64,000 nt of DNA from Pseudomonas sp. UBA4617. Its GTDB lineage: Bacteria; Pseudomonadota; Gammaproteobacteria; Pseudomonadales; Pseudomonadaceae. The position numbers were made by a program, and so were the translations under genes. The notes under the pieces are model-generated. The model had not been told where the DNA came from. It made no database searches and was given only the letters and a program-made list of their open reading frames with translations. Each line of letters starts with the position of its first letter. The stretch's first letter is position 1. Shown one piece after another: positions 25,307-33,992 of the stretch. The DNA is taken from positions 31,775-95,774 of the forward strand of contig NZ_DGIR01000057.1 in NCBI RefSeq assembly GCF_002386445.1, written 5' to 3'.

Positions 25307-27202
25307 TTACAGCCCGAGCCTGGCCATCCGGGCCTGCACCGAAGCCCCGATCCCGGCCGCATCCAGGCCACACTCAGCCAGCATTTGCGCAGGCTTGGCA
25401 TGCTCGACGTAGATGTCCGGCAGCCCCAGGTGCAGCAGCGGTTTCACGATCGCCTCGTTGGCCAGGAACTCGCCAACCGCTGCACCCGCACCGCCCATGA
25501 TGGCGTTCTCTTCGATGGTCACCAGCAATTCATGAGTATCGGCCAGCTCCAGCACCAGGGCCTGGTCCAGCGGCTTGACGAAGCGCATGTCGACTACCGT
25601 GGCGTTGATCTGCTCAGCCACTTGCATGGCCTCGGCCAGTTGCACGCCGAACACCAGCAAGGCGACTTTCTCGCCCTGGCGACGGACTACGCCCTTGCCG
25701 ATTTCCAGCGGTTCCAGGTCGCCGCTGATCGGCGCGTTGGGGCCGGTGCCGCGTGGGTAGCGCACTGCCGCCGGGCCGTTGTACAGGTGGCCGGTGCTGA
25801 GCATCTTGCGTAGCTCATTCTCATCGCTCGGCGTCATCACCAGCATGCCGGGGATGCAGCGCAGGTACGACAGGTCGTAGCTGCCTGCATGGGTCGGGCC
25901 GTCTTCGCCGACCAGGCCGGCGCGGTCGATGGCAAACAGCACGTCGAGGTTCTGCACCGCCACATCGTGGATCAGCTGGTCATAGGCGCGCTGCAGGAAG
26001 GTGGAATAGATCGCCACCACCGGCTTGCTGCCCTCGCAGGCCATGCCGGCTGCCAGGGTCACGGCATGTTGCTCGGCTATCGCCACGTCGAAGTAACGCT
26101 CCGGGTAACGCTCGCTGAAAGCGACCAGGTCGGAGCCTTCCTTCATCGCCGGGGTGATGCCCACCAGGCGGTTGTCGGCGGCGGCCATGTCGCACAGCCA
26201 CTGGCCGAACACGGCGGAATACTTGGGGCCGCTGGTTTTTTTCGGCGCGACGGGCTTGTCTACCGGCTCCAGCTTGGTGATGGCGTGATAGCCGATCGGG
26301 TCAAGTTCGGCCGGGGCGAAGCCTTTGCCCTTCTTGGTCACCACGTGCAGGAACTGCGGGCCCTTGAGGTCACGCATGTTGCGCAGGGTGGCGATCATGG
26401 TTGGCAGGTCATGGCCGTCGATCGGGCCGATATAGTTCCAGCCCAGCTCTTCGAACAGCGTACCCGGCACCAGCATGCCTTTGGCGTATTCCTCGGTGCG
26501 GCGGGCGATTTCCCAGGCGCCTGGCAGGCGCGACAGCACTTTCTTGCTGCCTTCGCGCATGCTCGCGTAGGTGCGGCTGGAGAGGATCTTGGCCAGGTAG
26601 TTGGACAGGCCACCGACATTGCGCGAAATCGACATGTCGTTGTCGTTGAGGATCACCAGCATGTCGGCGTTGACCTCCTGGGCGTGGTTCAACGCCTCGA
26701 AGGCCATGCCGGCGGTCAGCGCGCCGTCACCGATCACCGCGATCGACTTGCGCGCGCTGTTCTGCAGACGGGCGGCAATGGCCATGCCCAGCGCAGCGCT
26801 GATCGAGGTGCTGGAATGGCCGACGCCGAAGGTGTCGTACTCGCTCTCGCTACGGCGCGGGAAGGCGGCGATGCCGTCTTTCTGGCGCAGGCTGAGCATG
26901 CGTTTACGGCGCCCGGTGAGGATCTTGTGCGGGTAGGCCTGGTGGCCGACGTCCCACACCAACCGGTCGTCCGGGGTGTCGAAGACATAGTGCAGGGCAA
27001 TGGTCAGCTCGATGACGCCCAGGCCGGCACCAAAATGCCCACCGGTCTGGCCCACGGTGTAGAGCAATTCCTGGCGCAGTTCGTCGGCCAGGGTCTCCAG
27101 GTCGGCTTCTGCCAGCCGGCGCAGGCCGGCAGGCGTGTCAGCGCGGTCGAGCAACGGCGTGACCGGGCGTTCGCGGGGGATCTCTTGAAACGTCGTGGGC
27201 AT
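25307..27202 (-). CDS. dxs: 1-deoxy-D-xylulose-5-phosphate synthase
   Basis: 631 residues, the normal length. It makes DXP from pyruvate and glyceraldehyde-3-phosphate, the first step of the MEP isoprenoid pathway. TPP site GDGALTAGMAFEALNHAQ near 155; HVVTKKGKGFAPAE near 284; transketolase domain FDVAIAEQHAVTLAAGMACE near 368 and HAGSYDLSYLRCIPGM. It lies downstream of ispA and xseB in the same direction, with 105 bases and a small hairpin (27284-27300) between. Confidence 0.98.
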   Translation of the reverse strand: MPTTFQEIPRERPVTPLLDRADTPAGLRRLAEADLETLADELRQELLYTVGQTGGHFGAGLGVIELTIALHYVFDTPDDRLVWDVGHQAYPHKILTGRRKRMLSLRQKDGIAAFPRRSESEYDTFGVGHSSTSISAALGMAIAARLQNSARKSIAVIGDGALTAGMAFEALNHAQEVNADMLVILNDNDMSISRNVGGLSNYLAKILSSRTYASMREGSKKVLSRLPGAWEIARRTEEYAKGMLVPGTLFEELGWNYIGPIDGHDLPTMIATLRNMRDLKGPQFLHVVTKKGKGFAPAELDPIGYHAITKLEPVDKPVAPKKTSGPKYSAVFGQWLCDMAAADNRLVGITPAMKEGSDLVAFSERYPERYFDVAIAEQHAVTLAAGMACEGSKPVVAIYSTFLQRAYDQLIHDVAVQNLDVLFAIDRAGLVGEDGPTHAGSYDLSYLRCIPGMLVMTPSDENELRKMLSTGHLYNGPAAVRYPRGTGPNAPISGDLEPLEIGKGVVRRQGEKVALLVFGVQLAEAMQVAEQINATVVDMRFVKPLDQALVLELADTHELLVTIEENAIMGGAGAAVGEFLANEAIVKPLLHLGLPDIYVEHAKPAQMLAECGLDAAGIGASVQARMARLGL

Positions 27203-27307
27203 CAGGCGAGTCGTTATAGGTGTGTAAGACGCGGCAGTTTACCCCATTGTAGGAAATACTGCCCATTCAGACGGGTGTCGCACGGGCCGCACGGCGGCCC
27301 CAGGCAA

Positions 27308-28195
27308 TCAGTTGCGCCGTTCGACAATGTAGCGCGCCAGCGCGCGTAGCGGTTCGGCCTTGTCGTCAAAGCTTTGCAGGGCGCCCAGCGCCTGGTCGCG
27401 CAGTTCGATGGCATAGGCCTTGGCCGCGTCCAGGCCCAGCAGCGCGGGGTAGGTCGGTTTGTCGCGGGCGATGTCGGCGCCCTGGCGCTTGCCGAGGGTC
27501 GCGGTGTCGCTTTCCACGTCGAGGATATCGTCCTGCACCTGGAACGCCAGGCCAATGGCCTGGGCATAGGCCTGCAAGGCGTCCAGTTGCGCCTGTTCGG
27601 CACGGGCACTGGCCAGGGCACCCAGGCGCACGCTGGCTTCGATCAGCGCGCCGGTCTTGTGCCGGTGCATGAGCTCCAAGGCCTGCTGGTCCAGTTTCAG
27701 GCCGACCGAGCCGAGGTCGATGGCCTGGCCGCCGACCATGCCCGCCGGGCCGGCAGCCTTGGCCAGCGCCTGGACCATGGCCAGGCGGATGCTGTCGGCC
27801 TGTGGGCTCAGGCGCGGGTCGAGCAGGGCACTGAAGGCCAGGCTCTGCAAACCATCGCCAGCGAGAATGGCACAGGCTTCGTCGAATGCCTTGTGGGTGG
27901 TTGGCTGGCCTCGGCGCAGGTCGTCGTCATCCATCGCCGGCAGGTCGTCATGCACCAGCGAGTAGGCGTGGATGAGTTCCACCGCACAGGCTGCGCCGTT
28001 GGCCTGTTCGGCCGGGGCCCCGAGGGCTTCGCAGGCCGCGTAGGCCAGCAGCGGGCGTACCCGCTTGCCGCCGTTCATCACGCTGTAGCGCATGGCCGCG
28101 TAGAGGCGTTCGAGTTCCCGGAACGGGGCAACGAACAACGGCTCGAGTGCGGCGTCGACCCGCGCCTGGCAGCTGGCCTGGTAGGTGCCGATCAT
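27308..28195 (-). CDS. ispA: (2E,6E)-farnesyl diphosphate synthase
   Basis: 295 residues. First aspartate-rich motif: HDDLPAMDDDDLRRGQPT near 84; second motif: FQVQDDILDVESDT near 224; GGKRVRPLLAYAACEALG near 41. It condenses IPP and DMAPP to farnesyl diphosphate. The ATG overlaps the xseB stop (ATGA), the usual xseB-ispA-dxs order. Confidence 0.97.
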   Translation of the reverse strand: MIGTYQASCQARVDAALEPLFVAPFRELERLYAAMRYSVMNGGKRVRPLLAYAACEALGAPAEQANGAACAVELIHAYSLVHDDLPAMDDDDLRRGQPTTHKAFDEACAILAGDGLQSLAFSALLDPRLSPQADSIRLAMVQALAKAAGPAGMVGGQAIDLGSVGLKLDQQALELMHRHKTGALIEASVRLGALASARAEQAQLDALQAYAQAIGLAFQVQDDILDVESDTATLGKRQGADIARDKPTYPALLGLDAAKAYAIELRDQALGALQSFDDKAEPLRALARYIVERRN

Positions 28196-28434
28196 GCTTC
28201 CGGCTCCGCGTCGAAAGGCTGCGCGGCCAGCTCGCCATCGCGCTCCAGCAGGATCTGCACCTTCTGTTCAGCCTGGGCCAGGGCGCCCTGGCAATCCCGG
28301 GTCAGGGCGATGCCTTGTTCGAAGGCGGCCAGCGACTCTTCCAGCGACAATTCGCCGTTCTCCAGGCGCTCGACCAGGGCTTGCAGGTCTGCGAGGGATT
28401 GCTCGAAATCGAGGGAGGCTTTTTTGCGGGCCAT
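28192..28434 (-). CDS. xseB: Exodeoxyribonuclease VII small subunit
   Basis: 80 residues with the family core FEQSLADLQALVERLENGEL and SLEESLAAFEQGIALTRDCQ, forming the paired helices that bind XseA. First gene of the xseB-ispA-dxs operon; the stop overlaps ispA. Confidence 0.96.
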   Translation of the reverse strand: MARKKASLDFEQSLADLQALVERLENGELSLEESLAAFEQGIALTRDCQGALAQAEQKVQILLERDGELAAQPFDAEPEA

Positions 28435-28528
28435 GGCGACTGTCTCGGTGGCATTCAGAACGGCGCGACACTAGCAGAGCGGGGCGGGGGGAGCAAACTT
28501 CGGGGGCAAGTAGGTCGCTTTCAACGGC

Positions 28529-28552
28529 CATTCGCGGGCGTACCCGCGAATG
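28529..28552. repeat. REP palindrome between xseB and ribB
   Basis: CATTCGCGGG-CGTA-CCCGCGAATG, a perfect 10-bp stem with a 4-base loop. It sits just after the ribB stop on the transcribed strand and may end or stabilise that message. Confidence 0.8.
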
Positions 28553-28568
28553 GCTCCAAGGTGACCTG

Positions 28569-29219
28569 TCAGGCTGGCTCGGCTTCCAGCGCCAGCATCG
28601 CTTCACGGTACTGCGCCAGTTCCTCGATGGTCAGCACCGGCAGATTGTACTGCCGCGCATACACCGCCACCTGCTCGCCGCGCGCCATGCTGCCGTCGGG
28701 GTTCATCAGCTCGCACAGCACCGCCGCCGGGCGCAGGCCTGCCAGGCGCGCCAGGTCCACCGAACCTTCGGTGTGCCCACGGCGGGTCAGCACCCCGCCA
28801 TTGCGCGCGCGCAACGGGAATACATGGCCCGGGCTGACGATATGGCGCTGCCCGGCGGTAGAGCGCAGTGCCGCGGCGATGGTGGTGATGCGGTCCTGGG
28901 CGGAAACCCCGGTGGTGATCCCTTCGACCGCCTCGATGGTGACGGTGAAGCCGGTGCCGTGGCGCGCCTGGTTGTTCTGCACCATCGGTGCCAGCTGCAG
29001 CTCGTCGACGGTGGCTTCGTCCAGGCACAGGCAGACGATGCCGCTGCAATCGCGAATCATCATGGCCATGGTCTGCAGCGAGATGTTCTCGGCGGCGGCA
29101 ATGATGTCCGCTTCGTCCTCGCGGTCGTCATCGTCGAGCAGCAACACAGGGCGCCCGGCCTGGAAGGCGGCGATGGCGGCGCTGACATTGGGGAATTGCG
29201 GGTGGCGCTGGGTGGACAT
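28569..29219 (-). CDS. ribB: 3,4-dihydroxy-2-butanone-4-phosphate synthase (stand-alone)
   Basis: 216 residues, monofunctional like E. coli RibB. Motifs: VLLLDDDDREDEADIIAAAE near 27 (active enzymes usually have DRENEGD), GTGFTVTIEAVEGITTGVS near 88, and GVLTRRGHTEGSVDLARLAG. The ATG at 29219 has GAGGAG upstream. It is led by an FMN riboswitch, so it is made when flavin is scarce. It duplicates the active half of RibBA at 19733. Confidence 0.93.
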   Translation of the reverse strand: MSTQRHPQFPNVSAAIAAFQAGRPVLLLDDDDREDEADIIAAAENISLQTMAMMIRDCSGIVCLCLDEATVDELQLAPMVQNNQARHGTGFTVTIEAVEGITTGVSAQDRITTIAAALRSTAGQRHIVSPGHVFPLRARNGGVLTRRGHTEGSVDLARLAGLRPAAVLCELMNPDGSMARGEQVAVYARQYNLPVLTIEELAQYREAMLALEAEPA

Positions 29220-29305
29220 GAAACGCTCCTCGTGAATGATCGATGAACGTCTCGGGGCGAACAAAATGCGCGCACAGGGACACCCGGATGGCCCCTGCCT
29301 GACGC

Positions 29306-29440
29306 CTTCTTTCATCCGGACTATGACCGTCGGCCCTGGAATTGCACCAGATCTGCTGACCCCCGGCATGGCCGGGGCGCTCGCGGGCTCATCTTTCGAT
29401 TTACCGCCGGTGGGGACTTTCACCCCGCCCTGAAGACGGG
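29306..29440 (-). ncRNA. FMN riboswitch (RFN element)
   Basis: Read on the minus strand the region has the conserved RFN blocks in order: CTTCAGGGCGGGGTGAAAGT, CCACCGGCGGTAAAT, AGCCCGCGAGCG, a GC-rich variable stem, CAGATCTGGTGCAATTCCAG, GCCGACGGTCATAGTCCGGA, and TGAAAGAAG. It ends 86 bases before the ribB start. FMN binding would reduce ribB expression at transcription or translation. Confidence 0.95.
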
Positions 29441-29533
29441 CCAAGCATACCGCACCTCGCCACCCCGCTGGCAACCCACGGTTCTACGACCTTTGGCGGT
29501 ATCATGCCGGTATGGCCCTTCAGGAACAGCCCC

Positions 29534-30739
29534 ATGGACATTCTCCAGGTTGCCGGCGGCAAGCCGGTCAAGTTATGGACCGACGGCGTGCCGGTCGAGG
29601 ACGACGCTCGCCGGCAATTGCTCAATACCGCCAGGATGCCGTTCATCTTCAGGCACTTGGCGGTGATGCCGGACGTGCACTTGGGCAAAGGTTCGACCAT
29701 TGGCAGCGTGATCCCGACCGTTGGCGCGATCATTCCTGCGGCGGTGGGGGTAGACATCGGCTGCGGCATGATCGCTGCGCGCACCTCGCTGCACGCCCGC
29801 GGCCTGCCGGACCACCTGCACGGCCTGCGCAGCGCCATCGAGCAGGCGGTGCCGCATGGCAAGACGTTCGGCAAACATGACCAGGGCGCCTGGGACGATG
29901 TGCCGGCCCAGGCCGACAAGGCCTGGGGGCGGTTGGCCGGGCGCTTCAAGGCCATTACCGACAAATACCCGCGCCTGGCGAAGACCAACAACCGCCAGCA
30001 CCTGGGCACGCTGGGTGGTGGCAACCACTTCATCGAGGTGTGCCTGGACGAGGCCGACCGTGTCTGGTTCATGTTGCACAGCGGCTCGCGGGGTGTAGGC
30101 AATGCCATTGGCAACCTGTTCATCGAGCTGGCCCAGGCCGACATGCGCCAGCACCTGGCCAACCTGCCGGACAAGGACCTGGCTTACTTCGAGGAAGGCA
30201 GCCGCCATTTCGCCGACTACGTGGAAGCGCTGGAATGGGCCCAGGACTATGCCCGGCAGAACCGCGAGCTGATGATGCTGGCGGTGGTCGGTGCCGCCCG
30301 CAAGGTGCTGGGCAAGCCGTTCGAGGCCAGCCTGGAAGCGGTGAACTGCCACCACAACTACGTGCAGCGCGAGCAGCATTTTGGCCGCGAAGTGCTGGTG
30401 ACGCGCAAGGGCGCGGTGTCGGCGCAGAAAGGGCAGCTGGGCATCATTCCTGGCTCGATGGGGGCCAGGAGCTTCATCGTGCGTGGGCTGGGTAACGAGG
30501 AATCGTTCTGTTCCTGCAGCCATGGCGCCGGGCGGGTGATGAGCCGGACCAAGGCCAAGAGCCGCTTCACCGTGGAGGACCAGCGACGGGCCACGGCGCA
30601 TGTGGAATGCCGCAAGGACAAGGAAGTGATCGACGAGATCCCGATGGCCTACAAGGATATCGATGCGGTGATGCGCGCGCAGCAGGATCTGGTCGAGGTG
30701 GTGCACACCTTGCGCCAGGTGGTGTGTGTGAAGGGCTGA
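29534..30739 (+). CDS. rtcB: RNA-splicing ligase RtcB
   Basis: 401 residues of the short bacterial RtcB type. It joins 2',3'-cyclic-phosphate and 5'-OH RNA ends with GTP and Mn. Motifs: MPDVHLGKGSTIGSVIPT near 44, the metal-binding GVDIGCGMIAA near 72, NRQHLGTLGGGNHFIEV near 154, and the guanylated-histidine region SCSHGAGRVMSR near 327. The ATG at 29534 has AGGA upstream; ATG 29504 is also open. No rtcA or sigma-54 rtcR is adjacent. Confidence 0.93.
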   Translation: MDILQVAGGKPVKLWTDGVPVEDDARRQLLNTARMPFIFRHLAVMPDVHLGKGSTIGSVIPTVGAIIPAAVGVDIGCGMIAARTSLHARGLPDHLHGLRSAIEQAVPHGKTFGKHDQGAWDDVPAQADKAWGRLAGRFKAITDKYPRLAKTNNRQHLGTLGGGNHFIEVCLDEADRVWFMLHSGSRGVGNAIGNLFIELAQADMRQHLANLPDKDLAYFEEGSRHFADYVEALEWAQDYARQNRELMMLAVVGAARKVLGKPFEASLEAVNCHHNYVQREQHFGREVLVTRKGAVSAQKGQLGIIPGSMGARSFIVRGLGNEESFCSCSHGAGRVMSRTKAKSRFTVEDQRRATAHVECRKDKEVIDEIPMAYKDIDAVMRAQQDLVEVVHTLRQVVCVKG

Positions 30740-30754
30740 CAGCTATGTTGCCTG

Positions 30755-30800
30755 GACCGGCCGTTTCGCGGGTAGGCCCCGCGAGAAGGCCAGTGCAGGT
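30755..30800. repeat. REP element between rtcB and the esterase gene
   Basis: TTCGCGGG-TAGGC-CCCGCGAG (30765-30785) with flanks typical of P. putida REP. It separates two convergent genes. Confidence 0.7.
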
Positions 30801-31691
30801 TTATCGGGACATCCCTTCAATCACCCGCTTCAGCGAGGCCGCGAACATCGGCCCATGCCCCAGCCCGTCAAACCGCTCGAACCGCAGCTGCAACCCTGGA
30901 ACCTTGGCCAGGTCTGCCACCAGCTCCTGCGCCGCCCGCTCTGCATCGCCTTGCACCGGCATGCGCGGGTTCGCCGGCTCCTCACTCCCGCGCATCAGCA
31001 ACAACCGAGGCCGGCTGTTACCCAAGCGCTGGCCAAACCCCTGCGCCTCACGCACGATCGCACCGTCACGCCACCACAGCGAAGGGCTGGCCGCAACATA
31101 GTCACTGAAAGCCCCCGGCCGGGTGAACAGCGCATGCAGCACGGCCAGCCCACCATAGGAGTGCCCCCACAACGTCTGCTGCTGCAGGTCGATCGGTGCC
31201 ACACCCGCCACCAGCGGCCGCATGCGCTCGCTCAGCAGATCGAGAAATGCATCCACGCCACCGCTCGGTTGCCCGGTCAACGGGTCCAGTTGCTCAGCCT
31301 GCCCAGGCAGCGCCGGGGTGTAGTCATAGGTACGCCCGACCCGCTCGATCCGCTGATCGGTCTGGTATCCCACGGCCACCAGCAATGGCGCTTGTCCAGC
31401 GGCAAGCTTGCCCAGCAGTTGGCCGTCCAGTGCCCCCAGCGCGGCGTTGCCATCGAGCATCCACAGTACCGGGTAACCGGCCGCTGGCGCCGGGCGGTCT
31501 GGTTTGCCGACCCACAAGCGGTAATGACGCTGGCCATCGGCCGAGTCCAGATCGAGCTGGCTGAAGCGGTAGGCCAGGTCCTCGCGCTGCAGCAGCGAGG
31601 TATCCATCCTCTGTCCATGTTCGGGCTGCGCCATAGCAGCGGGGGCCACAAGGGACAGTGCCAAGGCCAGCGTCAGGGTCATCTTGCTCAT
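30801..31691 (-). CDS. Alpha/beta hydrolase, siderophore-esterase type (IroE/PfeE-like)
   Basis: 296 residues with a signal peptide ending APAAMA and an esterase-D-like fold. The nucleophile elbow is TLWGHSYGGLAVLHAL near residue 171; VLWMLDGNAALGAL near 74 and GYQTDQRIERVGRTYDYTP resemble periplasmic ferric-enterobactin esterases. A Fur-like site lies about 50 bases upstream, and a TonB receptor with a two-component system is next to it. It probably hydrolyses a ferric siderophore in the periplasm. Confidence 0.85.
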   Translation of the reverse strand: MSKMTLTLALALSLVAPAAMAQPEHGQRMDTSLLQREDLAYRFSQLDLDSADGQRHYRLWVGKPDRPAPAAGYPVLWMLDGNAALGALDGQLLGKLAAGQAPLLVAVGYQTDQRIERVGRTYDYTPALPGQAEQLDPLTGQPSGGVDAFLDLLSERMRPLVAGVAPIDLQQQTLWGHSYGGLAVLHALFTRPGAFSDYVAASPSLWWRDGAIVREAQGFGQRLGNSRPRLLLMRGSEEPANPRMPVQGDAERAAQELVADLAKVPGLQLRFERFDGLGHGPMFAASLKRVIEGMSR

Positions 31692-31737
31692 CAGGTGTCT
31701 CGTCAGGGCTTCGCAAGTAGCGCAAGGCAGGAACGGC

Positions 31738-31756
31738 CAGATGATAATCAGTCCTG
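31738..31756. promoter_or_regulatory. Putative Fur box upstream of the esterase gene
   Basis: CAGATGATAATCAGTCCTG contains ATGATAATCA, ten consecutive matches to the Fur consensus centre. It lies 47-65 bases upstream of the esterase start, between it and the histidine-kinase gene. Confidence 0.5.
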
Positions 31757-31781
31757 ATTGAGGGTAAAGCGCATTAACTTT

Positions 31782-33119
31782 CTAAACAGTCCTGGCTACT
31801 GGCAATGTGATGTGCAGGCACAGGCCTGGGTGGCCATTGCTGGCCCACACACGACCGCCTTGTAGTTCGATGGCGCGGCGGGCGATGGCCAGGCCCAGGC
31901 CGAAGCCCGCGCCGCTGTCGGCCAGCCGCTGGTAGGGTTCGAAGATGCGTTCGAGCTCGGCGTGCGGGACCCCCGGGCCTTGGTCGCTGAGGCGCAGGTG
32001 CCAGCAGTCGCCGTCCAGCCACCCGTCCAGGCAGACCCGGCCATCGCTCGGCGAGTGGCGGATGGCATTGCGCATGAGGTTTTCCAGGGCTTGGGCCAGG
32101 CTGTCGAGGTGTGCCTGTACCACACAGTCGGTGCCGAGCGAGCAGGGCAGGCGGGCGCGGTCCCAGCCGCTTTCGAAACAGATGTCCTGACTCAAGGCTT
32201 CCCACACCGAAACCATCAACACCGGTTCGGTCGGCAAGCTGGGCTGTTCGGTGTCCATCCAGGCCAGGTCCAGCGTATCTTCCAGCAGCTTCTGCATGTC
32301 GGTGACCTCGCGGTCCAGGCGCTCACGCAACTGGGCTGGCGGCAAGCCGCTGTCATGGGCGATGCGCAGCCGCGCCAGCGGCGTACGCAGTTCGTGCGAC
32401 AGCGTGCGCAGCAACAGGCGCTGCTGCTCCAGGCTCTGGCGCAGGCGCCCGGCCATGTGCTCGAAGGCCTGCGCCAGTTCACCCAGCTCATCGCGCCGCT
32501 CCAGCAGGGGCAGGGCGGGGCTGGCAAAGTCGTCGGCACGCAGCGCGTCGGCGCGGTCGCGCAGGCGGTTCAGGGGCACCACAAGGTGGCGGTACAACGC
32601 CAGACCCAGCAGCAGGGCGAGCAGTGTGGGGGCCACGCCATGGGTGATTACATGGGTCCATGGCGTCAGCCCGGTGGGCAGCAGGTGCTCGGGCAGTTGG
32701 ATTACCAGGCGGCCGTGCTCGGGGTGTTGCGGGAACTCGATGCTGACGTAGGGCAGTTCATCCTGCAGGCGCCGGCTCATCGGCCAGTCGAGCTTGCGCA
32801 TGAAGGTCAGGTGGCTGGCTTCCTCGGCGCTCAGCGGTGTGCTGCCAAGGCTTTGCAGGTGCGGCCCGACCAGCGCCACCCAGGTGCCCTCGGCCTGTGC
32901 CAGTCGCCTGCGCCAGGCCTCGGCCCCCTCCGCGCCGCCTTGCTCCCAGGCTTGTTCGGCTTGCTGTGCAAAGCGCGCCAGGTAGTCCTGGTCGGCCTGG
33001 GACAGGAAGTAGGAACTGCGTTCCACCGACAGGCCCCAGGTCCAGATCAGCCAAGTCAGCAACAGGCAGAAGCCGACCTGCAGTACGGCCAGTTTCCACA
33101 GCAAGGGATGACGGCGCAT
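31782..33119 (-). CDS. Two-component sensor histidine kinase
   Basis: 445 residues: an N-terminal membrane helix (12-32), a periplasmic sensor domain of about 150 residues, a second helix (about 181-203) and HAMP. H-box LRTLSHELRTPLARLRIAHD near 254, N-box NLMRNAIRHSPSDGR near 357, G boxes SDQGPGVP and GFGLGLAIARRAIELQGG. Its start overlaps the response-regulator stop by one base. By position it may control the siderophore receptor, as PfeS does in P. aeruginosa, but the signal is unknown. Confidence 0.92.
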   Translation of the reverse strand: MRRHPLLWKLAVLQVGFCLLLTWLIWTWGLSVERSSYFLSQADQDYLARFAQQAEQAWEQGGAEGAEAWRRRLAQAEGTWVALVGPHLQSLGSTPLSAEEASHLTFMRKLDWPMSRRLQDELPYVSIEFPQHPEHGRLVIQLPEHLLPTGLTPWTHVITHGVAPTLLALLLGLALYRHLVVPLNRLRDRADALRADDFASPALPLLERRDELGELAQAFEHMAGRLRQSLEQQRLLLRTLSHELRTPLARLRIAHDSGLPPAQLRERLDREVTDMQKLLEDTLDLAWMDTEQPSLPTEPVLMVSVWEALSQDICFESGWDRARLPCSLGTDCVVQAHLDSLAQALENLMRNAIRHSPSDGRVCLDGWLDGDCWHLRLSDQGPGVPHAELERIFEPYQRLADSGAGFGLGLAIARRAIELQGGRVWASNGHPGLCLHITLPVARTV

Positions 33120-33811
33120 CAGGCCTGGTCCGCTTCGACCAGGATGTACCCTTGGCCGCGTACGGCCTGGATCTGCAGGTGCTGGGCCGCGATGTCAGCC
33201 AGCTTGCGGCGCAGGTTGCACACATGCACATCGAGGCCTCGGTCCAGGCGGGTATAGGCCCGGTGCAGCACGGTCTGGTAGAGAAATGGTTTGCTCAAGG
33301 CTTCGCCGGGGTGGGCCAGCAGGGTGGCCAGCAAGCGGAATTCGGAGGCAGTGAGGCCGGCAGACTTGCCGTTGTGGATCAGGTCCTGGCGGTCCTGGTC
33401 GAGCATCAATTCGCCGACGTCGGCACGCAACGCCGTACCCCGATCGAAGGCCACACGCCGCAGCAGGGCATCGGCCCGGGCGTCCAGTTCGGCCAGGCTG
33501 AAGGGTTTGGGCAGGTAATCGTCCGCGCCACGGGTAAAGCCAGTGATGCGGTCCTGCTCGGCCCCCAGCGCCGACATCAGCATGACCGGCACCGCCTGCT
33601 GCCGGCGCAACTCGTCGAGCAGGCTGAGGCCATCGATACCCGGCAGCATGATGTCCAGCAGCAACAGTTCGAAGCGTGATTGCTGTATGGCGTTCAGGGC
33701 CTGGGCGCCAGTGGCGCAGGCGTGTACCCGGAACCCGCGGTTGAGGAAATGGCGTTCCAGGTCCTGACGCAGGCGTGGGTCGTCTTCGGCAAGGAGGAGT
33801 GAGGTGGACAC
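33119..33811 (-). CDS. OmpR-family response regulator
   Basis: About 230 residues. Receiver domain with acidic pocket LLLAEDDPRLRQDL, phospho-Asp in LLLLDIMLPGIDGLSLLDEL and Lys in YLPKPFSLAELDARA; C-terminal winged helix ending AVRGQGYILVEAD. The GTG at 33811 is preceded by AAGG at 6 bases, while the upstream ATG at 33835 lacks a ribosome site; both are possible. It is paired with the kinase downstream and divergent from the TonB receptor. Confidence 0.9.
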   Translation of the reverse strand: MSTSLLLAEDDPRLRQDLERHFLNRGFRVHACATGAQALNAIQQSRFELLLLDIMLPGIDGLSLLDELRRQQAVPVMLMSALGAEQDRITGFTRGADDYLPKPFSLAELDARADALLRRVAFDRGTALRADVGELMLDQDRQDLIHNGKSAGLTASEFRLLATLLAHPGEALSKPFLYQTVLHRAYTRLDRGLDVHVCNLRRKLADIAAQHLQIQAVRGQGYILVEADQA

Positions 33812-33959
33812 GGCGAGCCTTGAATGAGAACTCATATCAGTTGCGAATCATCCCATTGCCAATAGGGTTCGGGCAACGCCTGGATACGTTAAGAAGGTTA
33901 ATCCTGCTGCACCCGTAGTTTCCCTTCGGTATCGTTCGCAAAAAGCAACTTGTTTCGTT

Positions 33960-33978
33960 TGCGAATTATTGTCATTGG
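33960..33978. promoter_or_regulatory. Putative Fur box upstream of the TonB receptor
   Basis: Read on the minus strand, CCAATGACAATAATTCGCA matches most positions of the Fur consensus centre (ATGATAATCATT). It lies 15 bases before the receptor ATG, in the gap between the divergent response regulator and the receptor. Confidence 0.45.
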
Positions 33979-33992
33979 GGCGAGGGTGTGAC

